19,380 bases of DNA from JANNNF01 sp040385825 (lineage in GTDB: Bacteria; Pseudomonadota; Alphaproteobacteria; Rhodobacterales; Rhodobacteraceae), in contig JAZKGQ010000036.1 of assembly GCA_040385825.1 (NCBI GenBank), forward strand, positions 1 through 19,380, read 5' to 3'. This document shows positions 1-7,800 of this stretch, one piece after another. Made by a program: the position numbers and the translations under genes. Position 1 is the stretch's first letter. Each line of letters opens with the position of its first letter. Under the pieces are notes generated by a model. It worked only from the letters and a program-made list of their open reading frames with translations, was not told the DNA's origin and did not search any database.

Positions 1-1
1 C

Positions 2-229
2 TTTGACGTTGCGCAAATGCAGGAAGCACAGCCCGAACCCCCAAGTCTGCCGGGCCTCCGTCAGCCCTACCAGCAGATCAGCGATCACTTCGTTCTCGGC
101 ACGCAATTTGGGGCCATAGCGATAGCAGGTCTCGCTGACCCCGAAGGCTCGGCAAGCCAAGGCAATGCTTGCCCCGCGTCGCGCCACGGCATTTGCGGCC
201 ATCTCTCGGCGTCGAGACGGCCCGGTTAC
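2..229 (-). CDS. IS3-family transposase OrfB, N-terminal part (runs off the window)
   Basis: In the -1 frame relative to orfA, an open frame continues without a stop from the end of orfA to the left edge. An internal ATG at 202-200 begins MAANAVARRGASIALACRAF, followed by GVSETCYRY, a typical start of IS3 OrfB proteins. The DDE catalytic core of OrfB would lie further left and is not visible. The protein is expected to be made mainly as an OrfAB fusion through -1 slippage at 229-235. Whether the complete element is intact cannot be judged here. Confidence 0.85.
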
Positions 230-235
230 TTTTTT
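197..235 (-). promoter_or_regulatory. Programmed -1 frameshift signal (slippery heptamer plus stem-loop)
   Basis: Read on the minus strand, A_AAA_AAG (235-229) sits in the orfA frame directly before its TAA stop. A few bases downstream is a two-part hairpin: outer arms GGCC (222-219) and GGCC (200-197), and inner arms TCTCG (217-213) and CGAGA (208-204) around a 4-base loop. A slippery heptamer followed by a stem-loop is the arrangement established for IS911-like IS3 elements. I infer that it sets the ratio of OrfA to OrfAB. Confidence 0.75.
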
Positions 236-489
236 CCAAGCGCTTCCTTCAGCAAGTCCGCCTGCATGCTCAAATCCGCATACATCCGCTTCAGCCGACG
301 GCTCTCATCTTCCATGGCCTTCATCTGGCTGATCAGGCACGCATCCATGCCGCCATACTTCGCCCGCCATTTATAGAACGAGGCGTTGCTCATGCCGTGT
401 TCGCGGCACAACTGAGCCACCGGCATGCCGCCTTCAGCATGACGCAGGATCGCAAGTATCTGCGCCTCAGTGTATCTGCTTGTCTTCAT
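226..489 (-). CDS. IS3-family transposase OrfA (helix-turn-helix subunit)
   Basis: This 87-residue protein is the DNA-binding OrfA of an IS3-family element. It has a homeodomain-like helix-turn-helix (residues about 5-45, with YTEAQILAILRHAEGG and SNASFYKWRAKYGGM), followed by a leucine-rich coiled-coil segment (about 55-83, ending LLKEALGKK) typical of the OrfA multimerisation region. It starts with ATG, preceded by a GGAG-type ribosome site. The stop codon falls immediately after an A_AAA_AAG heptamer, the usual site of -1 frameshifting that makes the OrfAB fusion transposase in this family. The length matches full-size OrfA proteins, so this subunit looks intact. Confidence 0.92.
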   Translation of the reverse strand: MKTSRYTEAQILAILRHAEGGMPVAQLCREHGMSNASFYKWRAKYGGMDACLISQMKAMEDESRRLKRMYADLSMQADLLKEALGKK

Positions 490-554
490 TCAGAATCTCC
501 TCATGCATCTTGCGCAGAAAATTCTACTTATGCAGCCCCTTACTTTCGGGGGGG

Positions 555-1565
555 ATTACCGGAGAAGGCGGGGTCCGGATCGGCACACTTGACCCGGTGG
601 AACTGACGCGGATCAGCAACCCGTTCGAGGGTGCCGCAACCGCCGCCGGGGCTGCTGCAGCCGATGCCTTCTCAGCCGCGCTGTCCCGGACCTACCTCGA
701 GCCACCCGACCTCGGGCTTGGCGCGATGGCCGACGATGCGCGAGGCGGGGCCGACGGCTATCGCGAGGCGGCGGGCATGCTGGCCGATGCTGCGGGTCGT
801 CCGCTGGCCAGTTGGCAGGCGCTGCGCGACGCGGTGACCGGCACCGGATCGGATGCCGAAACGGCGCTGGCAGACGCGGCGAGTTCGGCGGATGCCCTTA
901 ACACCGAACTGGACGACACGGCAGCTGCTGCCGGGAGTGCGGGCGCTGCGGCGCGCGATGCCGGGGCGGAAGCTGCCGCAGGGGCCGACCAAGCCGCGAC
1001 CGGGTGGGGCGCAGTCACTGCGCTCGCTGACTACGCCGCCAAGGCGCGCAACATCGGCGGCGATATCGGGAGCGCGCTGGTCGGGGCCTTCACCTCGGCC
1101 GAGAATGCGGTGGGCGAGTTCGTCAAGACCGGCAAGCTCGACTTCCGCGATCTGGTCACGTCGATGATCGCCGATCTGGCCAAGCTGGCGGCGCGAACCT
1201 TCATCCTTGGCCCCATTGCAAACGCCCTGTCGGGCGCACTCTTCGCTAACATCCTGCATGCCGGTGGCATGGTTGGACTGCCGGGGCCGGGGCGAATGGT
1301 CCCGGCGCTCGCCTTCGCCAATGCCCCACGCATGCACGCGGGCGGCTGGGCCGGGATCAAGCCCGACGAGGTTCCGGCGATCCTGCAACGCGGTGAGCGT
1401 GTCCTCTCACGCCGCGAGGCCGCTGGATATGGCCAGGGCCAGACCAGCGCACCCGCCGTCAACGTCACAATCATGGCGCGCGATTCCGAAAGCTTCCGCC
1501 AATCGCGCACACAGGTGGCCAGCGACATCGCTCGGGCCGTGTCGCTGGGCCGGAGGGGCATGTGA
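555..1565 (+). pseudogene. Phage/GTA tail tape-measure protein, C-terminal fragment cut by the IS
   Basis: About 336 residues from the C-terminal end of a lambda-family tail tape-measure protein, the scaffold that sets tail length and is packed inside the tail tube. The first recognisable residues are ITGEGGVRIG. A long Ala-rich helical region follows (about 560-1060), then a hydrophobic stretch (LAARTFILGPIANALSGAL). The family's C-terminal signature comes next: HAGGMVGLPG, then MHAGGWAGIKPDEVPAILQRGERVLSRREA. The open frame continues upstream into the IS from a TTG at 480, but those residues are IS-derived, so no genuine start is visible and the 5' part of the gene should lie beyond the IS. 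The stop overlaps the start of the next gene (TGATG). Possible rescue of expression from within the IS cannot be excluded, but the product would lack most of the protein. Confidence 0.85.
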
Positions 1566-2191
1566 TGGCATTCCATGAAGTCAGGTTCCCCGACAACATC
1601 AGCCGCGGGGCGCGCGGGGGGCCGGAACGGCGCACGCAAGTGGTCGAACTGGCCTCTGGTGATGAGGAGCGCAACGCCAGCTGGGCCAACTCCCGCCGCC
1701 GCTACGATGTCGCCTACGGCATCCGCCGCGCCGATGATCTGGCGGCGGTCGTTGCCTTCTTCGAGGCCCGCAACGGCCGCCTGCATGGCTTCCGCTACAA
1801 GGACTGGGCGGACTACAAGTCCTGTCAGCCGTCGCAGGCGGTGGCCCCGACCGACCAGCCCATCGGCACCGGCAATGGTGCTGTCACCACCTTCGCCCTG
1901 CTGAAGCGCTACACTTCTGGGGCGCAAAGCTGGACCCGCGCCATCGCCAAGCCGGTGGCAGGGACCGTCCGCCTCGCTCTGAACGGCGTCGAACAGATGA
2001 TGGGCTGGAGCGCCGATACCACCACTGGCAACGTCACCTTCACCACTGCCCCCGGCGCGGGCGTCGCAATCGCGGCAGGCTTCGAGTTCGACGTCCCGGT
2101 CCGTTTCGACACCGACATGCTCGACGTCACCCTCGACCTCGAGCGGTTGGGGTCGATCACATCCATCCCGCTGCTGGAGATCCGGCGATGA
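1565..2191 (+). CDS. Distal tail protein, DUF2460 family (RcGTA g12-like)
   Basis: A 208-residue protein of the DUF2460 family, whose RcGTA member (g12) forms the distal tail ring that joins the tail tube to the baseplate hub. Recognisable stretches are the N-terminal FHEVRFPDNISRGARGGPER, the central YDVAYGIRRADDLAAVVAFF and FRYKDWADYK, and the C-terminal VPVRFDTDMLDV with IPLLEIRR. I chose ATG 1565, which shares a base with the tape-measure stop (TGATG) and has GGAGG at about 1552-1556. A GTG at 1562 is an alternative. The length is normal for the family. It is followed by a 4-base ATGA overlap with the next gene, so translation is probably coupled. Confidence 0.9.
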   Translation: MAFHEVRFPDNISRGARGGPERRTQVVELASGDEERNASWANSRRRYDVAYGIRRADDLAAVVAFFEARNGRLHGFRYKDWADYKSCQPSQAVAPTDQPIGTGNGAVTTFALLKRYTSGAQSWTRAIAKPVAGTVRLALNGVEQMMGWSADTTTGNVTFTTAPGAGVAIAAGFEFDVPVRFDTDMLDVTLDLERLGSITSIPLLEIRR

Positions 2192-2538
2192 ACGAAGAAA
2201 CCGGCTTTGTCGCTGCCGTGCTGCGCGATCTGGCAACCTCCACCGCCGTCATTCTGGCGGCCTGGGGCGCGCTTGGCGGGGCCACCAACGCCCTGACCAC
2301 ACGGATGCGGCTGCGCGACGCCCTGCGCCACATTCTTCTCGGCGGTCTGATCGCGGCCGGGATGGGCAGCCTGTCGATGGCGGTGATTACTGCCTGGCTT
2401 GGCCTGCCATCACAGGCAATACCGGCCGGGGGTGCGGCAGGGTCGGCCGCCTATCTGGTCGGCGTCTTCGGCCCTGCCTTCATCGAAGTTGTTCTCGCCC
2501 GGCTGCGCAGCAGCAAGGGGGGCGGCACCGATGCATGA
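2188..2538 (+). CDS. Small membrane protein, probable phage holin
   Basis: A 116-residue protein with three likely membrane segments, at about residues 17-36, 47-72 and 80-103. There is a charged cytoplasmic-type loop (RMRLRDALRH) between the first two, and a basic tail (RLRSSKGG). It sits two genes upstream of a lysozyme and overlaps the preceding stop by ATGA. Three membrane segments, small size and lysozyme linkage fit a class I holin, which forms the inner-membrane hole that releases a leaderless endolysin. The role is inferred from topology and position; I see no sequence signature that proves it. Confidence 0.65.
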   Translation: MNEETGFVAAVLRDLATSTAVILAAWGALGGATNALTTRMRLRDALRHILLGGLIAAGMGSLSMAVITAWLGLPSQAIPAGGAAGSAAYLVGVFGPAFIEVVLARLRSSKGGGTDA

Positions 2539-2665
2539 ACTTCTCCGCCTCGCGCACGTCCTCCGCTGCGACGCCGCCGATCCGGGCCAAGCCTTCAGCC
2601 ATCGCCTGCGCATCGGCCTGCTGGTTGCCGCCTTTATCCTGATCCTTTCCTCCTTCTTCGGGTGA
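2531..2665 (+). CDS. 44-residue single-span membrane peptide in the lysis cassette
   Basis: A short ORF from ATG 2531 overlaps the end of the putative holin gene and stops four bases before the lysozyme start. It has a charged N-terminal half (MHELLRLAHVLRCDAADPGQ) and one C-terminal hydrophobic segment (residues about 28-43, IGLLVAAFILILSSFFG). The same frame is open upstream, but the start at 2531 fits the tight packing of the operon. It could be a holin partner, an antiholin or a spanin-like accessory; nothing in the sequence decides between these. It lacks a lipobox, so an outer-membrane spanin is unlikely. Confidence 0.55.
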   Translation: MHELLRLAHVLRCDAADPGQAFSHRLRIGLLVAAFILILSSFFG

Positions 2666-2669
2666 TCCC

Positions 2670-3320
2670 ATGCACATGACTGACCGGGGCCTGCTGGCCC
2701 TTGTCCGGCACGAAGGACTCGTGCCCGGACCTTATCTCGATGTCAAAAAAGTCTGGACCTTCGGCATCGGCCACACTGCCTCGGCAGGACCGCCCGATCC
2801 GGCAGGGATGCCGCGCGACATGCCCGCCGATCTCGACGCCGGGATCCGCGAGGCATTCCGGCTCTTCCGCGCCGACATCGTGGCCTATGAGGCCGAGGTG
2901 CTGCACGAAGTGAAGGTGCCGCTGGAACCACACGAGTTCGATGCGCTGGTCAGCTTCCACTACAATACAGGCGGCATCGCCAAGGCCTCGCTGACCCGCC
3001 ACCTGAACGCAGGCAATCGCTCCGCCGCCACGCAGGGGTTCATGGGCTGGCTTCGACCCGCCACGATCCGGTCTCGCCGCGAGGCCGAGCGGGACCTGTT
3101 CCGCGATGGCCGCTATCCGACCGGCACCATCCCGGTATGGGCGGTCGACCGCAACGGGCGGGTGGATTTCTCGCGGCCGATCCTGCGACTGACTGAGACG
3201 GAGGCGCTGGCATTGCTGCGCCCGGCGATCCAGCAGCCGCCGATGCCGAACAAAACTGCGCCAACCCCCTCGTGGTGGCAGCGGCTGATGGAATTTCTCA
3301 AAGGAAAGGCAACATCATGA
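2670..3320 (+). CDS. T4-type lysozyme / endolysin (glycoside hydrolase family 24)
   Basis: A 216-residue peptidoglycan-degrading muramidase. The T4 lysozyme catalytic triad spacing is preserved: Glu15 (in RHEG), Asp24 (in PYLD) and Thr30 (in VWTFGIGHT), the same 9 and 6 residue intervals as E11, D20 and T26 of T4. Further family features are FDALVSFHYNTGG and the GFMGWLRPATIRSRREAERD block, where the arginine-rich substrate helix normally lies. The C-terminal 35 residues are a proline-rich linker and a short amphipathic helix (SWWQRLMEFLKG). There is no signal peptide, so export would depend on a holin. A second ATG two codons later (2676) is an alternative start. The last codons overlap the next gene (ATGA). 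Confidence 0.92.
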   Translation: MHMTDRGLLALVRHEGLVPGPYLDVKKVWTFGIGHTASAGPPDPAGMPRDMPADLDAGIREAFRLFRADIVAYEAEVLHEVKVPLEPHEFDALVSFHYNTGGIAKASLTRHLNAGNRSAATQGFMGWLRPATIRSRREAERDLFRDGRYPTGTIPVWAVDRNGRVDFSRPILRLTETEALALLRPAIQQPPMPNKTAPTPSWWQRLMEFLKGKATS

Positions 3321-3526
3321 ACTGGAACCTCGCACGCGGGCTGGTCTATCTGGCCTGTCTTGCCGCCTCCGGGCTGGCCATGGCCGGGCTGGCGGATTTC
3401 GATCTGGTGACTGGCAGCTTCGACCTGCGCCCCTTCAATCTTTACGCCCTGACCGGCACCGCCGGGGGCGTGATTTCCTCGGCGCTGGCCTCGGTCGCCC
3501 TGTGGCGGGGCTGGGGGCGGAAGTGA
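3317..3526 (+). CDS. 69-residue two-span membrane protein, lysis cassette
   Basis: Starts at ATG 3317, overlapping the lysozyme stop by ATGA, with AAAGGAAAGG upstream as ribosome site. Two membrane segments are visible: residues about 8-26 (LVYLACLAASGLAMAGLA) and about 41-62 (LYALTGTAGGVISSALASVA), ending in a basic WRGWGRK tail. Small two-span proteins next to an endolysin are often class II holins or antiholins, and this could pair with the three-span protein upstream. The function is inferred from context only. Its stop overlaps the GTG start of the hub gene. Confidence 0.65.
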   Translation: MNWNLARGLVYLACLAASGLAMAGLADFDLVTGSFDLRPFNLYALTGTAGGVISSALASVALWRGWGRK

Positions 3527-4407
3527 AGGCGCTCCCATCCGCGCTTCAGGCTCATCTCGACGAGGGCACGACGACGCTGGCCTGGTGCTGGCGGGTCGTG
3601 CGGGCCGATGGGGTGACGCTTGGCTTCACCGATCACGACCGCACCCTGACGTTCGACGGCACCGATTTCGAGCCGGAGAGCGGTTTCGCGGCCTCCGAGG
3701 TGCGGTCGGGGTCTGATCTCTCCGTTGATGCGCAGGACGCGCAAGGCGTCCTGACTTCCGACCGGATCACCGAGACCGACATCATCGACGGCCGCTGGGA
3801 CAATGCGGCGGTCGAGGTCTGGCGGGTGAACTGGGCCGCCACCAGCCAGCGCCTGTTGATTCGGCGCGGGGCCATTGGCCAGATCCGGCGTGGGCGGCTG
3901 GCGTTCGTCGCCGAGGTGCGCAGCCTTGCCCATGTGCTGGGCCAGACGGTCGGGCGGACGTTTCAGGCGAGTTGCGATGCTGCCCTTGGCGATGCGCGTT
4001 GCGGGGTCAATCTCGAGGCCCCGACACTCAAGGCAACCGGCGCAATCATCGACCTTTTGCGCGACCGCGCCTTTACCGCCTCGGGGCTTGGCGGTTTCTC
4101 CTCCGGCTGGTTCACCTTCGGCACCCTCGACTGGACCAGCGGGGCTAATGCCGGACGACGGGCCGAAGTGCTGGCGCACGACCTCGTCGACGGCGTCGCC
4201 GTGCTGGCACTGCTGGAAGCCCCCGTACGCGCCATCGCCGGGACGGACACGTTCACGATCCGCGCCGGGTGCGACAAACGTATCGCGACCTGCGGCACGA
4301 AGTTCGCCAACGTCGCCAACTTCCGGGGCTTCCCCAACATCCCCGGCCAGGATGCTGTCCTGCGCTATGCCACCACTGATGGCGGCCACGAGGGGGCGTT
4401 GCTGTGA
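3523..4407 (+). CDS. Tail hub protein, DUF2163 / phage BR0599 family (RcGTA g13-like)
   Basis: A 294-residue protein of the DUF2163 family; the RcGTA counterpart (g13) forms the baseplate hub under the distal tail ring. The N-terminal KALPSALQAHL, TTLAWCWRVVRADG and GFTDHDRTLTF are family hallmarks, as is the C-terminal KFANVANFRGFPNIPGQD. Four cysteines occur as C151-x8-C160 and C250-x6-C257, an arrangement that could bind an Fe-S cluster as in the related lambda tail protein gpL. I chose GTG 3523 because it overlaps the previous stop (GTGA), has a G-rich site upstream and gives the canonical N-terminus. An upstream GTG (3502) would add seven residues encoded inside the previous gene. Confidence 0.9.
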   Translation: MKALPSALQAHLDEGTTTLAWCWRVVRADGVTLGFTDHDRTLTFDGTDFEPESGFAASEVRSGSDLSVDAQDAQGVLTSDRITETDIIDGRWDNAAVEVWRVNWAATSQRLLIRRGAIGQIRRGRLAFVAEVRSLAHVLGQTVGRTFQASCDAALGDARCGVNLEAPTLKATGAIIDLLRDRAFTASGLGGFSSGWFTFGTLDWTSGANAGRRAEVLAHDLVDGVAVLALLEAPVRAIAGTDTFTIRAGCDKRIATCGTKFANVANFRGFPNIPGQDAVLRYATTDGGHEGALL

Positions 4408-4838
4408 TCGCAGCCGATCCCGATCTGGTCATTGCCATCGCGCGGTCCTGGCTGGGCACCCCGTACCACGACCAAGCCAGCCTGAAAGGCGTCGGCTGCG
4501 ATTGCCTTGGTCTGGCGCGCGGTGTCTGGCGCGAAGTCGTGGGGCCCGAACCGTTCCCGATCCCGCCCTACAGCCGGGACTGGGGCGAAAGCGGTCCGCG
4601 CGAAGTGCTGGCCGATGGCGCGCGGCGGATGATGCCGGAGATCGCACCCGTAAATGCCCCACCCGGCGCGCTGATCCTGTTCCGCATGCTTCCGCGCGCC
4701 ATCGCCAAGCATGTCGGGATCCTCACCGGCCCCGACACCTTCCTGCATGCCTACGAGCGGCTCGGCGTGATCGAGGAACCGCTCACCCCGATATGGCGAC
4801 GTTGCATCGCCTTCGCCTTCCTGTTTCCCCAACGCTGA
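4404..4838 (+). CDS. Tail-associated NlpC/P60 cell-wall peptidase (RcGTA g14-like)
   Basis: A 144-residue cysteine peptidase of the phage/GTA NlpC/P60 type, expected to cut peptide cross-links in peptidoglycan as the tail penetrates the cell wall. The catalytic cysteine is Cys34 in GCDCLGLARG, the base is His103 in AKHVGILTG, and His115 (FLHAYE) is placed to be the third polar residue. The preceding ARSWLGTPYHDQAS is the usual N-terminal block. It starts at GTG 4404 within a GTGA overlap with the hub gene. The length is normal for the family, with no signal peptide, as expected for a virion protein. Confidence 0.92.
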   Translation: MIAADPDLVIAIARSWLGTPYHDQASLKGVGCDCLGLARGVWREVVGPEPFPIPPYSRDWGESGPREVLADGARRMMPEIAPVNAPPGALILFRMLPRAIAKHVGILTGPDTFLHAYERLGVIEEPLTPIWRRCIAFAFLFPQR

Positions 4839-4847
4839 GAGTTTTCC

Positions 4848-7800
4848 ATGGCCACGCTCGTCCTCGGCGCTGTCGGCACTGCCATCGGCGGGGCCTTTGG
4901 CGGCGCGATCCTCGGATTTTCTGGGGCGGCCATCGGCGGCTTCATCGGCTCGACCGTGGGGTCGGTGGTCGACAGCTGGATTGTGTCGTCGTTGGCCCCG
5001 GCCCAGCGGATCGAGGGCGCGCGGCTCGACACGCTGCGCATTACCTCTGCCACCGAAGGGGCAGTGATCCCGCGCCTTTACGGCCGGATGCGCATCGGCG
5101 GCAACATCATCTGGGCGACCGATTTCCGGGAGGAGACGAAGACCACGACCCAAGGCGGCGGCAAGGGCGGCGGCGGCGGCAAGGTCAAGACAACCGAATA
5201 CCTCTATTATGCGTCCTTCGCCGTGGCGCTGTGCGAGGGTCCAATCACCGGCATCGGCCGTGTCTGGGCCGATGGCAAGGCGATGGACATGACCGGCGTG
5301 ACCTGGCGCTGGTATCCCGGCAACGAGGCGCAGACGGCCGATCCCTTCATCGCCGCCAAGATGGGAGCGGCGAACACGCCCGCCTATCGCGGCACGGCCT
5401 ATGTCGTGTTCGAGGATCTGGCGCTGGCCACCTTCGGCAACCGCCTGCCGCAACTCAGCTTCGAGGTGTTCCGCCCGCTGGCCGATGCCGACACTGCCGA
5501 GGGACTGACCCGCGCCGTCACGCTGATCCCGGCCTCGGGCGAGTTCACCTATGCCACCGACGCCATTCGTAAGGGCAGCGGCGGTGCGACGGTCGCCGAG
5601 AACCTGAACGCGCTGCCCGACCAGCCCGACATCGTGGTGGCACTGGACCGGTTGCAGGCCATGGCCCCGGCCGTCGAGAGCGTCAGCCTCGTCGTGGCCT
5701 GGTTTGGCAACGACCTGCGCGCGGGCTCGTGCAAGGTAAAGCCCGGAGTCGAGGTCGCGTCCAAGGCCACCACACCCGCCAACTGGTCAGTGAATGGCGT
5801 CAGCCGGGCCAGCGCCCATCTGGTCAGCCGTGACGCCGAGGACCGCCCGGTCTATGGCGGCACGCCGGCGGATTTCGCGGTGGTGCAGGCGATCCAGGAG
5901 ATGAAGGCGCGCGGGCTGCGCGTCACGCTCTCACCCTTCCTGCTGATGGACGTGCCGCCCGGCAATACCCTGCCGAACCCCTACAGCGCCAATGCCGCCA
6001 CTCCCGGCCAGCCTGCGTTCCCTTGGCGGGGGCGGATCACGTGTTCTCCGGCTGCTGGCTTTGTCGGATCGGCGGACAAGAGCGGCACGGCCGCAACGCA
6101 AGTGTCTGCGCTCTTCGGGGCGGCGACGACGGGCAATTTCAGCGTGTCGGGCGAGACCGTCAGCTTCACCGGCTCGCCTTCCGACTGGGGCCTGCGCCGC
6201 ATGGTGCTGCACTATTCGCACCTCTGCGCGGCGGCGGGTGGGGTCGATGCCTTCCTGATCGGTACCGAGATGCCCGGCCTGACCACCATCCGGTCGGGGG
6301 CCAGCACCTATCCCGCCGTCACCGCCTTCAAGACCCTCGCGGCCGACGTTCGCAGCATCCTCGGCGCGGGTACTAGGATCGGCTATGCTGCCGACTGGTC
6401 GGAATACTTCGGCCACCATCCGCAAGACGGCAGTGGCGACGTCTATTTCCACCTCGACCCGCTCTGGTCGGACGCCAACATCGATTTCGTGGGCATCGAC
6501 AACTACCTGCCGCTGTCGGACTGGCGCGATGGCTTCGACCATGCCGATGCATTGGAAGGCTGGCCCGCGATCTACGACCGTACCTATCTGCAGGCGAACA
6601 TCGCCGGGGGCGAAGGCTTCGACTGGTTCTATGCAAGCGAAGCTGACCGCTCCGCCCAGATCCGCACGGCCATCACCGATGGCGCGGCGGGCAAGCCGTG
6701 GGTCTTCCGGCCCAAGGACTTGCACGCGTGGTGGGCGAACCCGCATTACAGCCGACCGGGCGGGGTCGAGAGCGGGACGCCGACCGGATGGATCCCGCAA
6801 TCGAAGCCCATCCGCTTCACCGAACTGGGTTGCCCCGCCATCGACCGGGGCACCAATCAGCCCAACGTCTTCTTCGACCCGAAGTCGTCGGAGAGTTTTA
6901 CGCCGTATTTCTCGCGCGGCTGGCGCGACGATGCGATCCAGCGGGCCTATCTCGAGGCCAGCTACCTGCATTGGGGCGACCCGGCAAACAACCCGATCTC
7001 CAGCATCTACCGCGGCCGCATGGTGCATGTGCCGGAATGCGCCGCCTGGACCTGGGACGCGCGGCCCTATCCGTTCTTTCCCGAATTGACCGACGTCTGG
7101 ACCGATGGCCCGAACTGGCGGCTCGGGCACTGGCTGACCGGGCGGCTGGGGGCGGTGTCGCTGGCAGCTCTCGTGCGCCACCTCTGCCTGCGCGCCGGAA
7201 TGCCGGAATCGCTGATCGACGTGTCTGGCCTCTGGGGTGCAGTCGAAGGCTATGCCATCGCAGCACTTGAAGCGCCGCGATCCTCGATCAGCACGCTGGC
7301 CCGGCATTTTGGCTTTGATGCCATCGAGACGGAAGGCATGATCCGCTTCGTCATGCGCGGGCGGGCGTCCAGCATCACGCTGACCCATGACCACCTCGTC
7401 GCCTCCCGCGAGGGGGAGGCGCTGGAACTGGTCCGCGCGCAGGAAACCGAACTGCCACAGGCGCTGAAGTGGCAGGTCGCCCGCGCTGACGAGGATTATG
7501 ACGCCGCCCTTGTCGAAGCCCGCCGCATCACCGTCGACACCACCCGCATCGCCTCGGAAAGCTTCCCGATGGCAATCCCGCCCGAGGAGGCCGAACGCCG
7601 TTGCCGTCGTGCGCTGATGGAAGCGTGGATTGGCCGCGAAAGCGCCACCTTCCGCCTGCCGCCCTCGCGGTTGGCGCTGGACCCCGCCGACGTGATCCGG
7701 CTGGTGCATGATGGTCGCGAGATCGAGTTGCGGCTGGTGTCCATCGCCGATTCTGATGGCCGGGGCATCGAGGCCGTCCGCCAGGACCGCGCCGCCTATG

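Larger units (their letters stand above)
1..554 (-). mobile_element. IS3-family insertion sequence, 5' half only (continues off the left edge)
   Basis: This stretch carries the upstream end, the complete orfA and the first part of orfB of an IS3-family element read on the minus strand. The rest of orfB and the other terminal repeat lie outside the window. The outer end is not sharply defined: the C-rich tract read inward on the minus strand from about 556 (CCCCCCGAAAGTAAGGGG) resembles IS3-type terminal repeats, but I cannot see the matching repeat. Immediately beyond it, tape-measure coding sequence begins in an open plus frame, so the element interrupts that gene. The end coordinate is approximate. 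Confidence 0.8.

Noticed and set aside
1031..2236. 401-codon minus-strand frame opposite the tape measure and DUF2460 genes
   Set aside because: It is antisense to conserved tail genes and has no domain or ribosome site.
3875..5572. 565-codon plus frame across the hub, peptidase and megatron genes
   Set aside because: It overlaps three well-supported genes in another frame and its product is Arg/Pro/Ser-rich, typical of a shadow frame.
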